From assembly GCA_004293365.1 (NCBI GenBank), contig RDYN01000071.1:1-39700 (forward strand): DNA of 39,700 nucleotides, given 5' to 3'. Shown one piece after another: positions 25,119 through 35,369 of this stretch. Position 1 is the first letter of the stretch. The number at the start of each line of letters is the position of its first letter. The DNA is from Oscillatoriales cyanobacterium (lineage in GTDB: Bacteria; Cyanobacteriota; Cyanobacteriia; Cyanobacteriales; Microcoleaceae). Both the position numbers and the translations under genes were made by a program. The notes beneath the pieces were generated by a model. That model was not told where the DNA came from, did not search any database, and saw nothing but the letters and a program-made list of their open reading frames with translations.

Positions 25119-26912
25119 CTACACTGCTGATTTGAGATTTTGGGCTGCTTGGTTTAGTTGAGCAATGCCGAGTTTGACTTGAGAAATACCGGAGGCAGTT
25201 TCCTGAGTGGCGAGGTGAAGAGAGTTGACGGATTCAACTACATCCTGAATGGCGATCGCCTGGTTTTTCGATGTAACGGAAATTTGTTTGCTGTTGGCAG
25301 CAATGCGATCGATCGCCCCGGCAACTCCAGCAAATGCGTCGGCGGTTTTTCGGGCAATTTTCACGCCATTTTCTACAGTTTTTGTGCCATCATCGGTTAC
25401 TGTTGCTGTCGAAGTAATGGCTTTCTGGATCTCTGCAACTAAAGCATTGATGTTGCTAGCAGATTCCTTGCTGCGATCGGCTAATTTGCGAATCTCGCTG
25501 GCAACAACAGCAAATCCTTTGCCGCTTTCACCGGCTCTGACTGCTTCGACAGCAGCGTTGAGGGCGAGCATATTTGTTTGGTTGGCTAAATCGCTGACTA
25601 AACTGGATATATTGCCAATGCGATCGGTTTGATCGCTTAAATGCAAAATTTGTTTTTGAATTGCTCCGACATTTTCTGTCAAAGTTGCCATTTCTTTCAA
25701 GGTATTATCTACCGCTTGACTGCCTCCTGCTGCAAGTTTAAGGGCTTGGGCTGCCCCAAAAGCCGCAGCTTCGGCTTCGGAGGCACAAGCTTTGCTTGAT
25801 TCGCTCAATTCGTTCATTGTACTCGCAGCGCGATCGACTGCATATAGCTGTTGGCTGGCGATGCGTTCCTGCTGTTCGACGGTGACAGCAATTTGGGACG
25901 AAGAAGAGGCGATCGCCCGCACAATGTGATTAACCGAGCGGGTAGTGCGACGAGCCCAAAAAATTGCGATCGCGCTAACAAGAGTAGCAGTAAACCCAAC
26001 TCCTGACATCAAAGTATACAGTAACTCTTGTTGGGGAGCAAATACATTTTTTGTATCGTTAGCAATAATCACGCTCCAACCCAATTCTGGGATATTTTCT
26101 AATGCTTCAATAGGAGCATAAGTAAGCAATTGCTTAGCTCCATCGATGCGATCGATATCTATGGCACTGTCAATTTTTTTGTTAGCTTGCATTTTGGCAA
26201 AAACACTAAAATCAGAGGCTGCATCTCTGCCGATCTGCTCAATTTCTGTTGCTGAAAAAAACTTGCCATTGCCATCAATTAGATGGAATTCCTCTTTTTT
26301 TAATCCTTCAGAACTTCTGGTTAGCTTTTTTTGTGTTTCCTTAAAAGTCTGCTCTAAATAAGTTATGGGCGTGCGAGTCCTGATGACGGCGATAGTTTCG
26401 TTAGTATTGACATCCACAACCGGAGCCGCAGTAAAAAGGGCATATTTGCCGTCAAGCGATGACTTTATAGGCTGCATAATGACAGCCTGATTAGTTTTTG
26501 TTACTTCCTGAAAATAGTCCTGCTTTCCCAAATCTACAATTTTTTCTCCAGTGGATTGAAAAATAGTATTTCCCTTGAGATCGGCGACTGCAATGCTGTC
26601 GTAGCCTTCGTCTTCTTCTATATATTTATCTAAGATAGCTTCCTTTTGAATGGTTGAAGTCGTTTGGCTGACTCTGGGGTCGTTAAGTATGCTTAAGCTT
26701 GCTAGTTGCTTGATATCTTGGTAGCGTTCTAACATAAAATTGCTGACTTCATTGGCAGTAGCGAGCGCCCGCGTTTCTTGATAATTAATTACATAGCTAG
26801 TGATACTTTGATTGGCTAAGAAAAAAGTTATTGCCCCAGTTAAAATTACGGGAATTGTTCCGAGGGCGATCGCAAAAACAATCGCTTTAATTCTTAAAGA
26901 CATTTTTTTCAT
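25119..26912 (-). CDS. Methyl-accepting chemotaxis protein, dCache_1-type
   Basis: Membrane chemoreceptor of 597 residues. TM1 is at about 10-33, an extracellular double-Cache domain at 36-298 with [23 protein letters not shown] and a second lobe with [11 protein letters not shown] and [10 protein letters not shown], and TM2 at about 301-320 ([12 protein letters not shown]). The signalling domain follows with tip [20 protein letters not shown]. No clear HAMP is seen: the stretch after TM2 ([20 protein letters not shown]) goes straight into coiled coil. The C-terminus is [26 protein letters not shown], as in its two neighbours, so the three likely share CheA and CheW partners and can form mixed arrays. 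Start at 26912; a Met three codons later is equally possible. Confidence 0.93.
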   Translation of the reverse strand: MKKMSLRIKAIVFAIALGTIPVILTGAITFFLANQSITSYVINYQETRALATANEVSNFMLERYQDIKQLASLSILNDPRVSQTTSTIQKEAILDKYIEEDEGYDSIAVADLKGNTIFQSTGEKIVDLGKQDYFQEVTKTNQAVIMQPIKSSLDGKYALFTAAPVVDVNTNETIAVIRTRTPITYLEQTFKETQKKLTRSSEGLKKEEFHLIDGNGKFFSATEIEQIGRDAASDFSVFAKMQANKKIDSAIDIDRIDGAKQLLTYAPIEALENIPELGWSVIIANDTKNVFAPQQELLYTLMSGVGFTATLVSAIAIFWARRTTRSVNHIVRAIASSSSQIAVTVEQQERIASQQLYAVDRAASTMNELSESSKACASEAEAAAFGAAQALKLAAGGSQAVDNTLKEMATLTENVGAIQKQILHLSDQTDRIGNISSLVSDLANQTNMLALNAAVEAVRAGESGKGFAVVASEIRKLADRSKESASNINALVAEIQKAITSTATVTDDGTKTVENGVKIARKTADAFAGVAGAIDRIAANSKQISVTSKNQAIAIQDVVESVNSLHLATQETASGISQVKLGIAQLNQAAQNLKSAV

Positions 26913-27058
26913 TGGCTTTTCATAATTATTAATGACTCATACCATTTGAGAATTGAGATTTTAGATTGAATAATAGGGATTGACTAATGAGTATCGGGGT
27001 TTGGAAGACGGGCATACTGTTAGATTCGCTTTTCAAACTATCAGAACTGATAACTATG

Positions 27059-28519
27059 CTAAACAACTGCTTTTAAATCTAAAGCAGCTTCATTTAATTT
27101 TTGAGTGCCGACTTTAGTTTGAGTGATACCGCAAGCTGTTTGTGCTGCTGCTTGGTTGAGACAGTTCATTGCTTCGACTACTTGTTCGATCGCGATTGCT
27201 TGCTGTTTAGCATTCAGCGAAATTTGCTGAGAACTCAAAACTACGTTGTTAATGGCATCAGCTACTCCGGCAAATGCTGCGGCAGTTTCTTCCGCAATAT
27301 TTACGCCAGATTCCACGGTTTTAGTTCCTTCGTCTGTCACCATGACTGTTGAGTTGATCGCGCGCTGAATATCAGCGACTAAGAGATTTATTTGCGCGGC
27401 AGATTTTTTACTGCGATCGGCGAGTTTGCGAATTTCTGAGGCGACAACGCCAAACCCTTTGCCGTGTTCGCCGGCTCGCACTGCTTCGACAGCCGCATTT
27501 AATGCTAACATATTAGTTTGATTTGCCAAATCACTGACTACAGTTGAGATATTGCCAATGCGATCGGTTTGCTCGCTCAACTGCATAATTTGTCCTTGCA
27601 TATCCTGCACTTTTGTTTTCAGTATTGCCATTGCTTCTAAGGTTTGTTCCACAGCTTTTGTACCGCCACCGGCTAAAGTTAAAGCTTGCATTGCTTGACT
27701 TGCGGCAGTTTCTATCTGCTGTGAAGTCGCCCTAGAAGATGCACCCAATTCGTCCATTGTCGTAGTAGTTTCATTGACTGAAATTGCTTGCTGGCTTGCC
27801 ATGCGTTCCTGTTCTTCAACTGTGGCGGCAATCTGGGCGGAGGAACTGGCGATCGAACTAATTGCGCGATCGATAGTTCCAGCAATTCCTGATGAAATCA
27901 CCCAAGCAACAGTGGCACCCAGCAGCACTAACAGTATCGAACCAAACACCAGCGTCGATACCAAAAAGCTTAAAGCTGCCTTCGTAATTTTCGTTTCTTG
28001 CTTAATAATTTTTAATTCTGTTTCCCGAAATAGCCGGTTCAATTCCACAAATTCATTCACAAATTTGGTATACTTGCCTGTATTAAATATAGCTAGGGCT
28101 TCGGCGGTCTGATTTTGTTGAAACAAGCGTACTATTTCGTTAGAACCATCATAATATTCGTTGACCAGCTCTGACATTCTCTGCAAACGGGCTTTTTGTT
28201 CGGGATTTTTTACAATCGGCTTTACATTAATTGCTGATTTTCTAGCCAACTCTGCACCTGTTTTAAAATCGTTTAAAAACTGCTGGTTTTTATTAACTAA
28301 ATAGCCGCGCATCCCCCGTACCATTTGCTCCGCACCTACGGACATATTGCTTGTTTCTCCGATAAATATTTCTACCCTTTCCACTTCTTTGAAAGTCTCA
28401 AATACCTGATTTGTAGTAGCGAGGACTAGGACCGGCAGCCCTAAATAAATAGCTGCTGGTGCTAGATATCCGACGAGCATCTTGTTTCTAATGTTTAATT
28501 TTTTAATTGATAAAAACAT
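27059..28519 (-). CDS. Methyl-accepting chemotaxis protein with CHASE3-like sensor
   Basis: Membrane chemoreceptor of 486 residues, shorter than its two neighbours because its sensor is a helical bundle. TM1 is at about 15-35. An extracellular CHASE3/four-helix domain spans 36-180, with the characteristic [19 protein letters not shown] motif. TM2 is at about 184-208. The signalling domain has tip [20 protein letters not shown] and [19 protein letters not shown] is not evident. The C-terminus ([22 protein letters not shown]) nearly matches that of the receptor at 23168. It is the first of three receptors, after cheW, with a gap of 239 bases that could hold its own promoter. Confidence 0.93.
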   Translation of the reverse strand: MFLSIKKLNIRNKMLVGYLAPAAIYLGLPVLVLATTNQVFETFKEVERVEIFIGETSNMSVGAEQMVRGMRGYLVNKNQQFLNDFKTGAELARKSAINVKPIVKNPEQKARLQRMSELVNEYYDGSNEIVRLFQQNQTAEALAIFNTGKYTKFVNEFVELNRLFRETELKIIKQETKITKAALSFLVSTLVFGSILLVLLGATVAWVISSGIAGTIDRAISSIASSSAQIAATVEEQERMASQQAISVNETTTTMDELGASSRATSQQIETAASQAMQALTLAGGGTKAVEQTLEAMAILKTKVQDMQGQIMQLSEQTDRIGNISTVVSDLANQTNMLALNAAVEAVRAGEHGKGFGVVASEIRKLADRSKKSAAQINLLVADIQRAINSTVMVTDEGTKTVESGVNIAEETAAAFAGVADAINNVVLSSQQISLNAKQQAIAIEQVVEAMNCLNQAAAQTACGITQTKVGTQKLNEAALDLKAVV

Positions 28520-28758
28520 ATTTTTTCGTTAATTTAAGATAGCATTGGCATTAGTAAGGTTCTGACGCTGCGATAGTCGTTGGGAGTCCGCGGTTGGCAA
28601 GGGAAATCAGCTAACCACTTCTGGTAGAGATGCCGTACAGTGACACTAGAAAATAGTATCATAGCAAATTCTGTTCTCTTGCTCTCTTTTCTTTAGTTTC
28701 GAGTGGTGGTGACATCGGTTTTGCAGGTGCGATCCCGATTTAGCCGTAAAATTTTTCT

Positions 28759-29877
28759 TCAAACCTCCTCGTCAACAGCAACTCCTCCTTTTGTTAACAG
28801 TTTCTGCAAGTTCAGAACAGCGATAAGTTTTTCCTCGTAAAAAGCGGTGCCTCGAAGATATTCGCGGTTGGCCGAATTTAGTGCAGCAGGAATAGTTGCA
28901 ATCTCTGCCACATTTAAATGTATAATATCCAAGATTTCGTCAACGACTATACCGGCGACCAAATCTTCAATTTCAACAACGATCGCCTTTGATAGAGATT
29001 TTGTGTCGGCTGACATATTTAAAACATTCCGAATGTCCACTAGGGTGAGAATCTCGCCCCGCAAATTCATATTTCCAATAATGCGATCGGGAGTGCAAGG
29101 AATGGGAGTTACTTGGCGAATGTCAGTGAATTCGCGCACTACACCTAGGTTAATACCAAAGTATTCGCTGTTTAAAACAACTACGGCTAGGGACATATCA
29201 ATTGCGGTGGAGTTTTCGATCTCGCCCTGCTGCCTCAAATTCTGAGCCCTGTCTCGAAAAATTGCCTTTTCTTGTGCTGTAGCATTCGGACAAAAAACGT
29301 GAATTTTGACCAAAACTTTAGCATCTTCTGGTAACAATTGTGGCTCTATTTCTAACTGCAAATTGGTGGTTTCTAGGTTGCCGGAGGCCGCGGAAACTCC
29401 TGCATCGCTTGCAGACACTGGGATTGGGGCTTCTGTTTTGTCGGGAGAATATCGAATTAGCCGATCGAGATCCAGCAGCATAATCATATCGCCTTCACAG
29501 CGGGCAAATCCAGCTAAAAAATGATGGGGGGCTTCTGGGTTGTCTCGCCCGTAAGATAGCTGGGGAGTTATGGCATCTGCGGAGATCTGCTTAACTTCGT
29601 TAACTCGATCGACAATGATAGCAAGTCGAATTTCTTGCCATTCTATGACGATCGCACTATCTGTGACAGAATAGTCCTGCCAAACGTAGCCAAAACGGAG
29701 ATTTAGATCCATCACGGGCAGAATCGATCCCCTGAGATCGATCGCCCCGACAATATCTTGAGGCGCTTCGGCGATCGGTGTCAACTCCGGGAGAAAGAAA
29801 ATTTCTCGAACGCAGCCGACTTCTACACCGCAGAGCAAACCGTTATGTTCAAATATAAGATAGGGCTTAGTTTCCAT
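28759..29877 (-). CDS. Double CheW coupling protein
   Basis: A 372-residue protein made of two CheW domains in tandem. The first (about 1-150) has LIFEHNGLLCGVEVGCVREI, VGAIDLRGSILPVMDLN and AIIVDRVNEV. The second (about 225-372) has LNSEYFGINLGVVREFTDI, IGNMNLRGEILTLVDIRN and AGIVVDEILDI. A charged, variable linker joins them. CheW bridges receptors and CheA at the membrane; a double CheW could link two receptor or kinase contacts in one chain, as in some non-flagellar chemosensory systems. It lies 117 bases downstream of cheR and upstream of the receptors. No kinase or receiver motif is present. Confidence 0.93.
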   Translation of the reverse strand: METKPYLIFEHNGLLCGVEVGCVREIFFLPELTPIAEAPQDIVGAIDLRGSILPVMDLNLRFGYVWQDYSVTDSAIVIEWQEIRLAIIVDRVNEVKQISADAITPQLSYGRDNPEAPHHFLAGFARCEGDMIMLLDLDRLIRYSPDKTEAPIPVSASDAGVSAASGNLETTNLQLEIEPQLLPEDAKVLVKIHVFCPNATAQEKAIFRDRAQNLRQQGEIENSTAIDMSLAVVVLNSEYFGINLGVVREFTDIRQVTPIPCTPDRIIGNMNLRGEILTLVDIRNVLNMSADTKSLSKAIVVEIEDLVAGIVVDEILDIIHLNVAEIATIPAALNSANREYLRGTAFYEEKLIAVLNLQKLLTKGGVAVDEEV

Positions 29878-29994
29878 ATTTACCGCGACACTTTATTGAC
29901 TAGGACTTGCAAAAAAAAACTGATTTCTAAAAGCATATTACGTTGGGCACCGGCGCACTTACAAAAAACAGACTTTTTAGCTTTTCCTGGCGCG

Positions 29995-31665
29995 TCAGTT
30001 TGGTTTGCTGTACAATTTTACCAATTTTTTTTGAACATCAATCAATACTTGAGTCGCTGTCATTTTTCCCTGTTGCTCTATCGGAGTATTGGGCGGTAGT
30101 TTTTTGAGAATATCGCAAGATGAATTATACATTTTAATAGCTTTATTTAGCTTACCTTCTTTATTGTATATATTCCCGAGTTCGAGATAAGCGGAAACAA
30201 AAGACGGGCAAAGATAAATAGTTTTTTTTAAAAATCTTTTAGCTGTTTCCAAGTCGCCCTGTTCTTCAGCGATGTGAACTTGCAAATAATAAGGAAATAC
30301 TGACATAGCATCTACTTTGCTGGCTCGCTTGCAGTGTTCTATCGCCTGAGAATACTTCCCTAAATTTGCATAAATTTGAGCCAGCAAACAATCAGCCTCA
30401 AAATTGTGAGTTTGGAGGTTTAGCGCCTGTTTGGCTTTATCAATTGCCTCAGCATAAGCTTTATTTTTAAAACAAGCTTTTGCCTCTAAAATCAGCATTT
30501 TAGGCCTTTGGCGATCGGCTTTTTCTGCTGCGATTGTGGGAGATAAACCAGATATTTTATTGTTCGCCAGCTCGCCCTCTACATAGCGACTTCGCAGCAT
30601 CTTTCCCAGCCCGGTACTTGCTGTTAACAGCGACCCGACATCCGCAAAATTGCCGTTAGCAAAACTAGCTGGCACAGTTTCCTCTTCCCTCGGTAGCAAC
30701 TGACCCCTGTTGTTTTCCAATTCCGATTTATTTCCCGATTCCCCAAAGGCAGATTTTGCTTTAGATTCTGGTGCAATCAAAGACTTTCTGTTACCTGGTT
30801 CCTCCTCTAGGAAATTCTTGGCTTGATAAACAACCGACTCCGGGAAACTCTTGGGCTGAAAATCGTTAATCGCGTGACTGTGAATTTCAGCGTGACCGGT
30901 CATTAAATATCCTCCTGGTCTTAGGGTTTTGGCAAACTTTTTCAATACCTGTGAAATATACTGAGCTTCAAAATAAACAAAAACATTTCGGCATAAAATC
31001 AAATCCATTTTATGAAGATCTGTGTAAATATTAGGAAAATTTTCTGTCACTAAATTTACAGCTCTAAAACTGACAAATGGGCGCAATTTCTGGTCGATTT
31101 CCCAATCGGTTTCCCGCCGAGAGAAATATCGATTTTGCAGTGCCGGGTCAACTAAGCGAAACGACCAATGGCTATAAATTCCTCGCTGAGCTTTTTCTAT
31201 TGCTGCTTGATTGATATCAGTACCTAAAATTAAAATTTTCCATTTGTCCCAATCAGGAATTAGTTGTTTTAAAATAATCAGTAAAGAATAAGGTTCTTCA
31301 CCAGTCGAGCAGCCGGCACTCCAGATTCGCAGTCTGGGCTTAATTCCCAATGTCTCGTGCACTTTTCTTGTGCGTGCGATCAATTCCGGGAAAATCACTT
31401 TTTCCAGCAGCGAAAACTGTCCTTTGTCCCGCATGAAATAACTTTCGTTCGTTGTCAGCAGCAAGGTTAGTTCCCGCCATTCATTTTGACTTTCCGGACT
31501 CGAAGCGGCTAAAATTTGATAATATTGGTCGGGAAAGGCTATTTTTAAAGCTTTCATTCGAGTCAAAATTTTTCGAGACAAACCCGATCGATCTTGCGGG
31601 CGAATTTGTAAACCCGTGCGAGCGGCAATTAATTGGATAAATAGCTGAATTTGTGCATCATTCAT
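29995..31665 (-). CDS. cheR: CheR methyltransferase with C-terminal TPRs
   Basis: S-adenosylmethionine-dependent receptor methyltransferase, 556 residues. The N-terminal helical domain (about 1-75, with LTLLLTTNESYFMRD) and the catalytic domain (about 85-280) are complete: RIWSAGCSTGEEPYSL is the SAM-binding loop, ILGTDIN the acidic strand end, and LILCRNVFVYF and GGYLMTGHAE the later motifs. A variable linker (about 290-385) precedes tetratricopeptide repeats to the end (AYAEAIDKAKQALNLQ, KYSQAIEHCKRA, DLETAKRFLKKT, KLNKAIKMYNSS). The TPR form is typical of alternative, non-flagellar chemosensory systems such as Myxococcus FrzF. It is the first gene of the minus-strand run and has cheB as its counterpart at the other end. 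Confidence 0.95.
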   Translation of the reverse strand: MNDAQIQLFIQLIAARTGLQIRPQDRSGLSRKILTRMKALKIAFPDQYYQILAASSPESQNEWRELTLLLTTNESYFMRDKGQFSLLEKVIFPELIARTRKVHETLGIKPRLRIWSAGCSTGEEPYSLLIILKQLIPDWDKWKILILGTDINQAAIEKAQRGIYSHWSFRLVDPALQNRYFSRRETDWEIDQKLRPFVSFRAVNLVTENFPNIYTDLHKMDLILCRNVFVYFEAQYISQVLKKFAKTLRPGGYLMTGHAEIHSHAINDFQPKSFPESVVYQAKNFLEEEPGNRKSLIAPESKAKSAFGESGNKSELENNRGQLLPREEETVPASFANGNFADVGSLLTASTGLGKMLRSRYVEGELANNKISGLSPTIAAEKADRQRPKMLILEAKACFKNKAYAEAIDKAKQALNLQTHNFEADCLLAQIYANLGKYSQAIEHCKRASKVDAMSVFPYYLQVHIAEEQGDLETAKRFLKKTIYLCPSFVSAYLELGNIYNKEGKLNKAIKMYNSSCDILKKLPPNTPIEQQGKMTATQVLIDVQKKLVKLYSKPN

Positions 31666-32135
31666 GTCAACTTCGGTAAATATAGCCGAGTCTCAGAAAG
31701 ATTCGCGGACTATCGGCCCGCGCAGGGCATAGGGCATAGGGCATAGGGCATAGGGCATAGGGCATAGGGCATAGGGCATAGGGCATACCTCATTTTTTTG
31801 AGAACCGCTGTATGTTTACTTATAATCTGTTATCTGTTATTGTAGGGGGTTTGGAATTGGGAATTGGGAATTGGGAATTGGGAAGAAAGCCCGATCGCAC
31901 TCACCGGCAAAAATCATAGCAACGGGAATAATATCACGTGCGGTCGATAAACCACAAGATTCGGGTCTACGCAGTGTACCGCGCTACAAGAATCATAGTT
32001 AATTGAGCCGACACGATATCGAAGGCAGCAGGTAGAAAACAGACAGCAGCATGAAAAAAATTCGGTCGCTTGCCTTCTACCTGCTGCCTTCAAGCAGTAA
32101 GGTGCGCAGTGCGCACCCTACATATAGAGGGCTGT
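31666..32135. other. Intergenic region rich in repeats upstream of cheR
   Basis: No gene. It contains the GGGCATA array listed separately; about four GGGAATT heptamers at 31851-31882; a 17-bp perfect inverted repeat (GAAGGCAGCAGGTAGAA at 32021-32037 and its complement at 32075-32091, 37-nt spacer); and an 8-bp palindrome GGTGCGCA-G-TGCGCACC at 32101-32117. The cheR promoter should lie close to 31700, but I cannot place it. Confidence 0.7.
31725..31787. repeat. Heptamer array GGGCATA, nine perfect units
   Basis: Nine identical 7-nt units just upstream of cheR. The unit count and total length (63 bp) equal those of the GGGTAAT array at 20325-20387, though the unit sequence differs. Confidence 0.95.
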
Positions 32136-33920
32136 TTAAGCTGGAAAAATCCGCAGGCGGCGGTTTGGTTCTTCCCCAAAACTGTGAGATTTCAGGTGAT
32201 AGTGTTCCACAAGTTCGTGCTGCATTTTGCGGACATTGGGAGAACGGGGTAAGAGTTCCACCGGCTGTCCCTTGGGAATGACAATTTGCTCGACGGCCAA
32301 GCGCGTTTCTTCGAGAGCTTCGAGCTCGTCAGAATTACCGCTGCGGGCGAATAAGGCGAGGTCTGCCACTTCCGGCGTGCCCGGGTCGTCCATGTCCAAC
32401 AGGCGCCGCAAAGCTCTCGCTACGTGGGGAATAGTCCCAGCTTTGATTGTGTGCAGGGGAACTTGGCGAGTTTTGGCCAAGTGCCTCAATTTTGACTGGT
32501 TCCGCACGTTCGATCGCAAAGCCAACACCACGTCAGCACTTTCAATATCCTTCGTCAACTGCACCGGCAGGTTCAGCGTCGAAATCACCTGTTCGAGCTG
32601 GTGGCGAGCTATGCCGTAAGGATAAACGTGGAGGGGCAAATCTTCGCCGTTAGGGCCGACATTCTGGGAATAACGACCTCGCTGCTGCGGTACAGGTTCC
32701 ACGGACAGGGATTCTTCGAGGAGTTGCTCGAAATACCGAGCCTCTGTCACGGGCGCGCTGTTAGCAGCGGTAGCAGCAGCGAATTTCTCGCCTGGAGGGG
32801 GCATCGGCACCATTTTGCCCGCACTCCGCCACCCAGAAATCGGTGTGACTGGCCGCATTCCTGATACCGCAGCGGAGCCTGAACCCGAAGCTGGCATCCC
32901 TGGGAACCGGGCGGGGGGAGCGGCTGATTCGCGCTCGATAATTACTTCTCCGCTGTCGCTGACGCTTCTGATTTGCTGGTTCGGTTCGCGTCCCCGCAGC
33001 AGAGTGTCGATCGAATCTGAGACTCTTTCGTGGATTACCCAGCGCTGGCGTTCGAGCATTTCGACGGCAATTTCAAAAGTTGGCGGTGATTTGCGCTCCA
33101 AAACCGTCTTTTGAGAACCGCGCCTTCTCGCCTCGTCATCTCCCAGCGTCACCGCTTGGATGCCCCCAATTAAATCGGCCAGAGTCGGGTTTTTCATCAA
33201 GTTTTCGAGCCGGTTCCCGTGGGCGGTACCCACCAACTGCACGCCCCTTTCCGCGATCGTCCGAGCGGCCAAAGCTTCTAATTCCGTACCGATTTCGTCA
33301 ATCACGATGACTTGCGGCATATGGTTTTCCACTGCTTCGATCATGACTTGGTGCTGGAGTTCGGGACGGGAAACTTGCATTCTGCGAGCTCTGCCGATCG
33401 CCGGGTGCGGGATATCTCCATCTCCAGCAATTTCGTTGGAGGTGTCGATGATTACCACCCGTTTATCCAAGTCATCGGCGAGCACGCGGGCGATTTCCCG
33501 CAAAGCCGTAGTTTTGCCGACTCCGGGCCGCCCGAGCATCAAAATTGATTGACCGGTTTCCACTAAATCGCGGATAATGCCGATCGTCCCGAACACAGCG
33601 CGGCCCACCCTCAAAGTCAAGCCGATAATCTCGCCGCTGCGGTTGCGAATGGCGCTAATTCGGTGCAGGGTTTGCTCGATACCGGCTCGATTGTCGCCGC
33701 CGAAGCTGCCGACTCGATCGATGCAATAGCTGATGTCTGCTTTGGAAACTGGTGTTTGGGAAAGAGGTTCGGCCAAGGATGGAAAACGAGCTTCTGGTAG
33801 GCGGCCCAAATCCATCACAATCTCAATGAGATTGTTGCGCTGCGGGTGCTGCTCTAAGGGCTGCCGGATCTCATCTGGCACGATGTCTAATAGTCTGTTG
33901 AGGTCGTCTGTAATCTGCAT
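32136..33920 (-). CDS. AAA-type ATPase with R3H domain (Ycf45/SpoIIIAA-like)
   Basis: A 594-residue cytoplasmic ATPase conserved in cyanobacteria and, as Ycf45, in some plastids. The ATPase core (about 60-320) resembles SpoIIIAA: Walker [10 protein letters not shown] at 130-138, Walker B VIVIDEIG near 204-210, and the IVGTAHGN-type sensor ([13 protein letters not shown]). A low-complexity Pro/Gly/Ala linker (about 325-420) follows, then a region with conserved [15 protein letters not shown], and a C-terminal R3H domain with the RxxxH signature ([14 protein letters not shown]) that should bind single-stranded nucleic acid. Its cellular role is unknown. The ATG start at 33920 fits the family. 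It stands alone between cheR and ldpA. Confidence 0.92.
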   Translation of the reverse strand: MQITDDLNRLLDIVPDEIRQPLEQHPQRNNLIEIVMDLGRLPEARFPSLAEPLSQTPVSKADISYCIDRVGSFGGDNRAGIEQTLHRISAIRNRSGEIIGLTLRVGRAVFGTIGIIRDLVETGQSILMLGRPGVGKTTALREIARVLADDLDKRVVIIDTSNEIAGDGDIPHPAIGRARRMQVSRPELQHQVMIEAVENHMPQVIVIDEIGTELEALAARTIAERGVQLVGTAHGNRLENLMKNPTLADLIGGIQAVTLGDDEARRRGSQKTVLERKSPPTFEIAVEMLERQRWVIHERVSDSIDTLLRGREPNQQIRSVSDSGEVIIERESAAPPARFPGMPASGSGSAAVSGMRPVTPISGWRSAGKMVPMPPPGEKFAAATAANSAPVTEARYFEQLLEESLSVEPVPQQRGRYSQNVGPNGEDLPLHVYPYGIARHQLEQVISTLNLPVQLTKDIESADVVLALRSNVRNQSKLRHLAKTRQVPLHTIKAGTIPHVARALRRLLDMDDPGTPEVADLALFARSGNSDELEALEETRLAVEQIVIPKGQPVELLPRSPNVRKMQHELVEHYHLKSHSFGEEPNRRLRIFPA

Positions 33921-33961
33921 TCGCCTCGGTGTGTTCGGTGACGTTTTTAACTTTTTAGTCA

Positions 33962-34226
33962 GTTGGCATTAGTCATTAGTCATTAGTCATTAGTTATTAG
34001 TCATTAGTTGTCTATTTACGGATTACGCATCGGTAGGCGAGAAACCCGGTTTCTACGAGTTTTGCGTTGGGTAACGAGAAATATAGTAAGAAACCGGGTT
34101 TCTGAGGTCGCAAGTGCGATCGCGAAATCGCAAAATACAGTTGTCAGTTTTCAGTTTTTTTTTATTAACTAATGACTAATGACCAATGACCAATGACCAA
34201 TGACCAATGACCAATGACTAATGACT
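33962..34226. repeat. Heptamer arrays and paired 15-bp palindromes
   Basis: TTAGTCA heptamers lie at about 33969-34010. Two palindromes, AGAAACCCGGTTTCT at 34040-34054 and AGAAACCGGGTTTCT at 34089-34103, follow. Eight heptamers (two ACTAATG, five ACCAATG, one ACTAATG) lie at 34168-34223. The last array contains the TAG stop of ldpA at 34218-34220. The rest of this gap shows nothing else. Confidence 0.9.
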
Positions 34227-35369
34227 TTTGATTTGGGAAACTAGAGAACGAGCTAAACTCACCGCCTCCGAGAGAAGTTCTGGGACGGCTTCGAGCTGAG
34301 TCAACCGAGGTGTTTGAACTTCGGCTGCGTCGCAAGCGACTGCTACCCCAACGGCATAAGCTCGATCGGTCTGCATTGTTTCTAATTGTTCTAAAATTGG
34401 TGACAGCAAAACCCTGGCATAACTGCCATAAGCTATACCTGCAATGTGTGGGACATCAGGAATTGACAAATTTTTCCGATGCTCCCTCATCAGTCCAGAG
34501 GCTCTGAGTTTGCTGACAGTGTGAGCATTAGTGCCGCCTGCAAGTTGCACGTATCCGGGTAAGCCGGCCGCCAAAACTTTTTGACCGAGTTTGACTGCGG
34601 CTCTAGTAGTTCCTATTCCGATATCTCCACTCATCGGCCTACCGTCGGTTTGCCAAATTAGAGGACAAGGAAGGGGGGAAATTATTTGATAGAGTGTCCG
34701 CAAATAATCAATCAAACCGTCTCCATCGGGGCAACTAATTGCTATTAATTTGAGTTGATCTACCCAGGGAGCTATGCTCGACCAAAGTCTCGCAAAATCT
34801 GCCTCTCTGCCTACTTGCGTGTGGATTTCTAGGGCATCCGCACCGGATTGCAAGATTAAAGGTGCGATCGCAGCGGGAGCAGACACGTAAGAACGAGTGT
34901 AAATTAATTGGCTCGGACAAACAGGCAGACAGCGACCGCAGCCATAGCACTGCTTGTCGATCACCCCGGAAAAACCACCGCCAGCACTCGGAAAAACTAT
35001 TGCGGAGGCTGGACATATTTTTTCGCAAGGCCGCCAGCAGTCCACCGGACAATCGGCTGGGTTGAATTCGGCTTTGCGAAAATGCGGATCTTCCCCATCG
35101 TTTAAACTCACCATCAGCCAGGGCAACCCTTCGCCGCCAAACCTGCGGTTTTGAGTTTTTGCCTGTAATTCGCTGGCAACTTGTAGGGCTTCTTTTGCTG
35201 CTGCGACGGCGGCGGGATCTGCCGCGACATCAATACAGTCAGCACCTGCTAAGGTGTAAGCCAATGTGAGATTCCGAACCGCCGGCAGGTGTTGAAAGCT
35301 CGCCCCACAGATTAGCTTGAACCAATGACCATCTTTTAATGAGTTTAGTGGATGATAATGTTCTGTCAC
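34218..35369 (-). CDS. ldpA: LdpA, iron-sulfur protein for light input to the circadian clock
   Basis: Light-dependent period protein A, 383 residues, cytoplasmic. In Synechococcus elongatus it carries iron-sulfur clusters, senses redox state and adjusts circadian period and clock-input kinase CikA levels. Two 4Fe-4S cysteine sets are visible: Cys107-x3-Cys111-x3-Cys115-x3-Cys119 and Cys141-x2-Cys144-x2-Cys147-x3-Cys151. The N-terminal HWFKLICGASFQHLPAVRNL and ADCIDVAAD segments and a C-terminal TIM-barrel-like part (VQLAGGTNAHT, HIAGIAYGSYAR) match the family. The last residues before the stop (Ser-His) are encoded by the heptamer array. No other clock gene is in the window. Confidence 0.9.
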   Translation of the reverse strand: MTEHYHPLNSLKDGHWFKLICGASFQHLPAVRNLTLAYTLAGADCIDVAADPAAVAAAKEALQVASELQAKTQNRRFGGEGLPWLMVSLNDGEDPHFRKAEFNPADCPVDCWRPCEKICPASAIVFPSAGGGFSGVIDKQCYGCGRCLPVCPSQLIYTRSYVSAPAAIAPLILQSGADALEIHTQVGREADFARLWSSIAPWVDQLKLIAISCPDGDGLIDYLRTLYQIISPLPCPLIWQTDGRPMSGDIGIGTTRAAVKLGQKVLAAGLPGYVQLAGGTNAHTVSKLRASGLMREHRKNLSIPDVPHIAGIAYGSYARVLLSPILEQLETMQTDRAYAVGVAVACDAAEVQTPRLTQLEAVPELLSEAVSLARSLVSQIKSH

